A stretch of DNA of 37,296 bases. Origin: Photobacterium frigidiphilum (GTDB lineage: Bacteria; Pseudomonadota; Gammaproteobacteria; Enterobacterales; Vibrionaceae). The notes beneath the pieces are model-generated. The model saw nothing but the letters and a program-made list of their open reading frames with translations, was not told the origin of the DNA and made no database searches. Below, piece after piece: positions 32,601 through 37,296 of this stretch. How positions within the stretch are numbered: the first letter of the stretch is position 1; the number at the start of each line of letters is the position of its first letter. The stretch lies in NCBI RefSeq assembly GCF_003025615.1, contig NZ_PYMJ01000046.1, positions 1 through 37,296 of the forward strand, given 5' to 3'. The position numbers and the translations under genes are program-made.

Positions 32601-35600
32601 AGCCTTAACCCCTGTGAATATCGACATTCATATCGAGGCTGTTAATGATATTCCTGTCGCAGGCTCTACCTCTTACTCTGTGAACGAAGACGGTATTCTC
32701 ACATTTACTGATGACCAATTACTTGCTAATTCCAGCGATGTGGAAGGCGAAGTCAGTATTGATGCTGTCACGTATTCAGGCACTGACGGCATACTGACCA
32801 ATAATGGTAATGGTACATACTCTTTTGCCCCTAACCCTAATTTTGAAGGTGATGTCGCATTTGATGTCACGGTAAAAGATCAAGATGGCGCTACGGCAGT
32901 TACCAGCGCCGAGGTTGATGTGCTTGCTGTGAACGATACGCCAGTCGTAACAGAAAATGTGGCATATAACGTTAATGAAGATGGCACGATTACACTGACG
33001 CAAGAACAGTTATTAATGCATGCATCAGACGTAGATGGTGATGATTTAACTGCTACTAATCTTCAACTAGAAGCCTTCGGCTCAGTTGAAAAGCATGAAG
33101 ATGGGTCGTTTACCATTACGCCCGCAGAAAACTTCAATGGTGACTTACAGTTAACGTTCGATGTGACTGATGGTCAAGAAATCGTATCTACGGGGCTCGA
33201 TTTAACCGTTAATCCGGTGAATGACCCAGTGGTTGCACAAGATGACAGTAGTCTTGATGGAATGGATCCGCTGATTCGTTTAGATGCTGCACCAGAACAT
33301 GGTTCGGTACAGTATCTGAATGAAGACGACGAATGGGCTGATATGGTTATTGGCTTAACATACCCAGCTGATACTCAAGTACAGTTCACCCCGAATACCG
33401 AAGAGATTCAGTCTGATACGCGAGATATTCGTGTGGGTAGCTTCGACAGGGATACGTCAACGCGCATTTTTGATGGTAAAGCGACTGTAGAAGATTGGGG
33501 TACCGTTGATGGTGATACTGCGGTCTATGTTGAAGACGGCGTCACTGTTACGACTCAAGTGAATACGGGGGAATTGGCTGCTTGGAATGGTGCTGGTAAT
33601 TCTCAAGGTGCGGGGATTGGGAATGATTCAAGAGACGGCTTAGATTCCAATGAAATATTGACCGTCACGGTAGAAGGGGAAGATGTTAATCAGATTACTT
33701 TTCAGCTTGATGGCTTAGGCAGTTACTTTGATGCGAATAGTAGTCATGCTACAGAAGTGATCATTCATGCTTATGATGTAGAAGGAAACTTAATTGACAC
33801 CCAAGGCGGTTATCGTGACTCTGGTGAATATCAAGATACTTACGCGTTTACGACAGATGTACCCGTTCATCACTTTACCCTTGGTACAACAGGCAGCAAT
33901 GGTACGTATGTTGTTCAAAACATGACGGTGTCACGTACCATGTCTGAAGAAATTCAAATGACGACGATTCAGTCGGATGGAAGTGAAATCAGTTATTCCT
34001 TAAACCTCGATCTCAACCACAGCACTGCCGACCAAACGTTGGATGTCACCGAACAGTTAATTGATGTTAACGAAACAATTTTATCTCGCGCCATTGAAGT
34101 TGAAGAAGACGGTCAGCTTGTTATTCAAGCCGCAGATTTATTGCTCAACGACAGTGATGTCGATGGCGATACCTTGTCTATTTCAGCTGTTGCGGCAACA
34201 GATGATACACATGGTACTGTGCATGTAGATGACAATGGCAATGTCGTTTTTACCCCTGATGCTGATTATAACGGACCAGCTTCTTTTACCTATACCATAA
34301 CAGATGGTAATGGCTCTTATGATACGGCAACGGTATCGGTAAACGTGACTCCAGCTGATGATCTTCCTGTTGCCCCAAGCCTGAGTTTTAATGTTGATGA
34401 AGATCAGGTATTGGTCATTGATCCTGCTTATATTTTAAGCCAAGCCAATGACGTGGATGGAGATCAACTCTCGTTAGAAAGCCTATCGTTGAAACAACCT
34501 CAAAACGGCAGTTTACAGTTACAACAAGATGGTATGTACCACCTCATCACACCACCTGACTTTAATGGGTTAATCGAGCTAGATTACCAAGTGTCTGATG
34601 GTAACAATGTGGTCGATGGCGGTATGAAAGTCGATGTATTACCTGTTAATGATGCTCCGTTTAATGGCGGTAATGCGCATTTAACCACTTACGAAGAGGG
34701 TGCCTTCACCTTTAATACCAATGATATGTTGGATTTGTTTGGTGATATTGATGGAGATGCTTTAGTTATTTCTCGCATCATTAATGCTGACGGTGACGAA
34801 AGTGGAACGATTGAAGATAACGAAGACGGAACCTGGACATTTACCCCAACGGGTGATTACGCAGGTACAACTGAACTGCAAATAGAAGTGAGTGACCCTG
34901 ATGGGTTAACCACCATGCTGACCATGCCTATTTTTGTCCGCCCTGTTGCAGATGGCGCCGTGATAACAACAGATCACGATGGACCACTTGTTTTTGATGA
35001 AGATACCACAGGTTTACTGGGGTTGAATGTCGATATGATCGACTCGTCAGAAGTCTTAAGCCATTTAGTTATCACAGGTTTCCCTGTCGGATTTGAGGTT
35101 TCTGATGGTGTACATTCTGTGATGATCACAGAGCCAGGACAAATTGTTGATGTTACCGAATGGAGTTTCAATGATCTTTCGATTACTCCACCACAAGATT
35201 TCTCAGGTAACTTCTTCATTACTGTTTCGGCAACGACTGCAGATTATGGTGAAACCACATCAAGCCAAATAACCCAACCGACAGATACCTATGCAGATTT
35301 CGACGTGGCTGAAAGTGGGGCGTTAACTCTTACCACTGCTGATCTTTTAGCGATGGTTGATGATATTGAAACCTCACCATCAGGTGAAATACACGGTGTA
35401 CACCTTATTGATCGCAGCCAAGGGGAACTGGTTGATAACGAAGATGGCACATGGTTATTTACTCCAGCTGATGGGGTAGGCGGTAACGTTGATTTTGCTT
35501 ATCAAGTAAATCATGACGGTGAAAGTAGTGATGTACAAAGCTCTATTGCTGTCAATGAAGCCGATGAGGCTGACTCAAATACAGCTCCAAGCGTTGATGC

Positions 35601-36780
35601 TGTTGTAACAACAGAAATAGAAGCCGGAAACACGCTAACGTTTAATGACGGTGATATGTTGGCACAGTTGTCTGATACACAAGGGGATACGCTTAGTATC
35701 GAATCTGTGCAATTAATTACAGGTCAAGGTGTGTTAGAAACCAACAGTGAAGGAGAATATACGTTTGCCCCTGCTGACGGGTATACTGGTGGGGCGCATA
35801 TTGCCTTTGTTGCGACTGATGGTGAAGAAAGTGTTCGCAGTCATTTCACGGTTTATATTAATGAAGCAGAAGACGATGCTTCCCAACAAAGTAGCGATTT
35901 CACACTGGATGAATTCGGCGCCTTACACTTGGCTGAAAACGATGTTCTGGCAGCGCTGAACCTTGATTTATTATTGGATGTTTCGTCTGTTGAATATAAT
36001 GGTGATGCGGGTACTTTGGTTGAAAATGGTGACGGTAATTGGGTGTTCTGGACTGATGATGACTTTAATGGCCAGTTGGATCTCGATATTAGTACAACAG
36101 ACGGTGATAGTATGGTGATGCATTCGCTGCAACTTGATGTAGCAGAATATGAAGCCCCTGAAGCTTCTCTGCCAGCAGAACGTCAAGCTGATGAAGCTTC
36201 TTCACAAGAAAATCATGATACACAGACGGTTACGTTGGATGTACAAGCAGTGGTAAACAACGATTCTACCAACGATAGTGAGGCTGATATAACAACGGCA
36301 CCGGGTAGTACGGTACGTATTGATATTCCTGATGATGTGGCAAATAATCCTGATGTTGAGCAAGTTGAAATCAGTAACCTGCCAGAGGGCGCGACTATTT
36401 CAAACGGTATTTTGAATGATGACGGTTCGTATACGATCAGTGGTAACTTATCGCGCCCTGTGAAAATAGAGCTTGCCGATGAAAATGAAGGAAAAGAAGA
36501 AATTACTTTCGAAGGGCAATCAGACATTGGTACACCGATTGAAGGCGCCATAGGTACTGTAATAATTGAAGTGGATGATGACCATGCCATGCAGTCTGGG
36601 CATCGAGGCAATGATAATTCCCGTGGTATACATAACGATGATGATTCTAGGGGAGACTGGATGCAGGGTGATAACCGCGACCAAGGCGTTGATGCTATGG
36701 ATGACAGTGCATCGTATGAACACGATGAACATACTGTTCAGCAAGATGATTCTAGCGTGATAGATGACAGTTATCAGTAA
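29689..36780 (+). CDS. Giant type I-secreted adhesin with cadherin-like (tandem-95/VCBS-like) repeats
   Basis: 2363 residues starting MAKNKDGKYHDKKNDDN, with GGAG 8 nt before the ATG. Upstream in-frame codons from 29542 are judged non-coding. No Sec signal. Residues 1 to about 180 are low-complexity (Gly/Asn/Asp/Gln/Arg). From about 230, roughly twelve repeats of 90-100 residues carry NEDG(T/S)I…T…(Q)LL…ASDVDGDDL…NFNGD…F.V.D.…AVND, the Ca-binding cadherin-like type. Two different beta domains interrupt (about 521-676 and 1181-1464). The C-terminal about 70 residues are Asp/His/Ser-rich. No RTX nonapeptides are present. It is divergent from, and surely the cargo of, the adjacent secretion operon. 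It probably mediates surface attachment or biofilm formation. Confidence 0.88.
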   Translation: MAKNKDGKYHDKKNDDNNELNDAVENIATPDEGTGDHRGHDRQNLQNTVTAATATGAESSDLADEMNAALNENPSRSGREEQGGQRRAEEHNANDDDKPQGRGGNKTAQEPTNNGRDNNDNDAAGGNEPQSVGGNTPQGSPSGSGNDTPQSRGGGVTSEQQTAGGAGSGRGGQARNLEVDTATTSETFEVDVTDATAADLSVEDEFDTKSNSETIEIQVNNVNDEVVIDDEIAPMFDGVEDTQIVLTEAELLANASDVDVDGDDLSVENLSIENATFEIEIDPDTGEKSFVVTPNENVNGELKVTFDVSDHNGSEVASGATLNVTAVNDLAVVTPTDIDGTEDTSITFTQEMLLQNATDIDSDDLTALNLSIDAQYGSVIDNDDGTFTFTPTADYNGDVPFTFDVDDNDGAVTPASGNLDLAAVNDAPVLAETSYIVNEDGSIVITEASLIDNATDVDNNALSVASISADEHGIVTQSDNGDWVYTPDADYSGDANLTITLNDGTVDAEFTAPVTITPDADVPSLTVSLTDMTLAEYGVGQNSALTGWHTDNHNNYIEIHQDYVYGVGDNRGGVIELEANRGDESNLYTNLDVQAGDVVILSFDMSARLNYEGADSQVDIYFEGVLIDSLAPEDAGWGNHTYQLTATTDNPRLEFDSPDDNGLGGLLDAITVVKDIIEDQAVPIVIDSATLDIDDSESLQSIVVDGLPDGATLTDGDNIFTASSDDNSVDVLGWDLSSLSFQGAENFNGSVSLAVTSTTVENSTLNDETSETASTTSKLEFEVQAVNDAVVIDADSVPQFNTDEDAEIIITEAALLANVSDVDGDDLIVTNLTIDNANFTTVIDSETGDKSFIVTPNQDVNGDLTITFNVSDQNGSLVASDGTLTVEAVNDAAVVDDKTFTINEDGTITFTDEQLLLDASDVDHDDLTVDSVTYGGADGVFTDHGDGTYTFAPNENFNGDVDLSFTVSDGTALTPVNIDIHIEAVNDIPVAGSTSYSVNEDGILTFTDDQLLANSSDVEGEVSIDAVTYSGTDGILTNNGNGTYSFAPNPNFEGDVAFDVTVKDQDGATAVTSAEVDVLAVNDTPVVTENVAYNVNEDGTITLTQEQLLMHASDVDGDDLTATNLQLEAFGSVEKHEDGSFTITPAENFNGDLQLTFDVTDGQEIVSTGLDLTVNPVNDPVVAQDDSSLDGMDPLIRLDAAPEHGSVQYLNEDDEWADMVIGLTYPADTQVQFTPNTEEIQSDTRDIRVGSFDRDTSTRIFDGKATVEDWGTVDGDTAVYVEDGVTVTTQVNTGELAAWNGAGNSQGAGIGNDSRDGLDSNEILTVTVEGEDVNQITFQLDGLGSYFDANSSHATEVIIHAYDVEGNLIDTQGGYRDSGEYQDTYAFTTDVPVHHFTLGTTGSNGTYVVQNMTVSRTMSEEIQMTTIQSDGSEISYSLNLDLNHSTADQTLDVTEQLIDVNETILSRAIEVEEDGQLVIQAADLLLNDSDVDGDTLSISAVAATDDTHGTVHVDDNGNVVFTPDADYNGPASFTYTITDGNGSYDTATVSVNVTPADDLPVAPSLSFNVDEDQVLVIDPAYILSQANDVDGDQLSLESLSLKQPQNGSLQLQQDGMYHLITPPDFNGLIELDYQVSDGNNVVDGGMKVDVLPVNDAPFNGGNAHLTTYEEGAFTFNTNDMLDLFGDIDGDALVISRIINADGDESGTIEDNEDGTWTFTPTGDYAGTTELQIEVSDPDGLTTMLTMPIFVRPVADGAVITTDHDGPLVFDEDTTGLLGLNVDMIDSSEVLSHLVITGFPVGFEVSDGVHSVMITEPGQIVDVTEWSFNDLSITPPQDFSGNFFITVSATTADYGETTSSQITQPTDTYADFDVAESGALTLTTADLLAMVDDIETSPSGEIHGVHLIDRSQGELVDNEDGTWLFTPADGVGGNVDFAYQVNHDGESSDVQSSIAVNEADEADSNTAPSVDAVVTTEIEAGNTLTFNDGDMLAQLSDTQGDTLSIESVQLITGQGVLETNSEGEYTFAPADGYTGGAHIAFVATDGEESVRSHFTVYINEAEDDASQQSSDFTLDEFGALHLAENDVLAALNLDLLLDVSSVEYNGDAGTLVENGDGNWVFWTDDDFNGQLDLDISTTDGDSMVMHSLQLDVAEYEAPEASLPAERQADEASSQENHDTQTVTLDVQAVVNNDSTNDSEADITTAPGSTVRIDIPDDVANNPDVEQVEISNLPEGATISNGILNDDGSYTISGNLSRPVKIELADENEGKEEITFEGQSDIGTPIEGAIGTVIIEVDDDHAMQSGHRGNDNSRGIHNDDDSRGDWMQGDNRDQGVDAMDDSASYEHDEHTVQQDDSSVIDDSYQ
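30376..36160 (+). repeat. Cadherin-like repeat array within the adhesin gene
   Basis: About twelve units of 285-300 bp, recognisable from recurring NEDG/DEDG starts, SDVDGDDL, FNGD and VND linkers (for example near 30380, 30675, 30970, 32050, 32360, 32650, 32940, 34090, 34370, 34660). Units are diverged at DNA level. Later units (35290-36160) are the most degenerate. Two non-repeat domains lie at about 31250-31715 and 33230-34080. Confidence 0.75.
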
Positions 36781-36846
36781 CGGTTGGCTTTAATGTAATG
36801 AACCATCCCACTCCATAACGTCCCGTCAGGCTATGATTATGGTGAC

Positions 36847-36876
36847 AATTAATAAGCAATTAATAAGCAATTAATT
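36847..36876 (+). repeat. Short tandem repeat (11-bp unit)
   Basis: AATTAATAAGC occurs twice in tandem (36847-36857, 36858-36868), followed by a partial third unit AATTAATTGA. It lies between the adhesin stop and the IS6 fragment. Confidence 0.7.
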
Positions 36877-36894
36877 GATAAGTGGGAGAGAGTG

Positions 36895-36915
36895 ATGGTC
36901 ATTAACTTACTGGGT
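36895..36915 (+). pseudogene. Possible start of a gene cut by the IS6 fragment
   Basis: GTGGGAGAGAGTG directly precedes an ATG at 36895 (MVINLLGI…), then IS6-derived sequence takes over at about 36915. A gene downstream of the adhesin may have been lost here. Weak evidence. Confidence 0.2.
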
Positions 36916-37241
36916 ATTGATAGCGCGATAAAGGTAGTGCCATTTCCCCTTCACTTTGACATAAGTTTCGTCGAGCTGCCATGAGATGTCTGTCCGGATG
37001 AATTGATGGCGACGTAATTTCTTCCGTAATACTGGAGCGTATTCAATAAACCAACGATAAATGGTCGAACGATTCACCGAGATCCCTCGCTCTGCCAACA
37101 TATCATTGAGGTTGGCATAGCTCATTGGTGTTGAACCATACCATCGCAAGCACCAAAGGATGATTTCAGGAGAAAAATGTTTCCATTTGAATTCATTCTT
37201 AGTCATTGGGCGCTCAGAGGGTTAGGTAAAGGTGGAATTTT
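36908..37241 (-). mobile_element. IS6-family element type B, 5' fragment
   Basis: Minus-strand transposase N-terminus from 37206 (MTKNEFKWKHFSPEIILWCL…) through SVNRSTIYRWFIEYAP and the first catalytic Asp (WQLDETYVKVKG), ending after about 99 codons at 36907. It closely resembles the copy at 14112-14957. The 3' half is missing on the left, and its own outer end is missing on the right, where another IS6 end begins. Confidence 0.8.
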
Positions 37242-37296
37242 GGGTTGTGTCGCAAACTGGAGTGCTGAGTTATGATCTCCGCCAGCACTCATTACC
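37242..37296 (+). mobile_element. IS6-family element type A, left end (runs off window)
   Basis: GGGTTGTGTCGCAAACTGG followed by AG.GCTGAGTTATGATCTCC matches the inverted end at 8590-8650 in the opposite orientation. The transposase start would lie just past the window edge. Confidence 0.65.

Noticed and set aside
30376..36160. CRISPR-like array
   Set aside because: The periodic repeats are coding, about 290 bp long and diverged. They are protein domain repeats, not direct repeats with unique spacers.

Overview
The window looks like accessory chromosomal DNA of a marine gammaproteobacterium of the Vibrionaceae, with Photobacterium or Aliivibrio most likely. This rests on moderate AT-richness, the mix of DUF134/NifX-like, DcuC, PepT, RsgA and tandem-95 adhesin genes, and a heavy load of IS5- and IS6-family insertion sequences. 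The genus is an inference. No rRNA or tRNA gene was seen.

Left part (1-9.3 kb): ordinary metabolic genes, nearly all on the minus strand, are separated by decaying insertion sequences. They are a DUF218 membrane protein, a doubly frameshifted alpha/beta hydrolase, a beta-carbonic anhydrase (can), a hotdog thioesterase, a TehA/SLAC1-type transporter, and a coupled DUF134 regulator / NifX-like pair with twin palindromic sites in its promoter. Four pieces of one IS5-like element lie here: the window edge, a fragment abutting a nonsense-mutated copy, an orphan 71-bp end, and a copy at 7.4-8.5 kb. A fifth lies at 19.4 kb.

Middle part (9.3-20.2 kb): a HigBA-type toxin-antitoxin pair with a perfect palindromic operator; a pepT-dcuC operon; a 44-codon basic protein gene with its own terminator; a GntR-type regulator; and a cluster of an RsgA-type GTPase, a GNAT acetyltransferase and a MerR-methyltransferase fusion. 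A 144-bp sequence of about 95% identity occurs in direct orientation on both sides of the higBA/dcuC/pepT segment. Remnants of two IS6-type elements (called A and B here), a serine-recombinase tail and an IS3 tail are scattered between. One IS6 fragment contains a perfect 46-bp palindrome.

Right part (20.2-36.8 kb): the most interesting region is a complete, self-contained type I secretion locus. A minus-strand six-gene operon runs HPt protein, HlyD-like adaptor, hybrid histidine-kinase-like protein, TolC-like outer membrane protein, ABC protein 2, ABC protein 1. A divergent 2363-codon gene encodes a giant repeat adhesin. Both ABC proteins have intact Walker A motifs but lack the canonical Q-loop Gln, LSGGQ signature and H-loop His. 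The kinase-like protein has Tyr where the phospho-acceptor His should be, but keeps an intact receiver, and the HPt protein keeps its His. The adhesin has about a dozen cadherin-like repeats and two other predicted beta domains, but no RTX nonapeptides. I read this as a split, non-canonical secretion machine with a built-in receiver-HPt signalling module dedicated to one adhesin. The window ends in two abutting partial IS6 elements.
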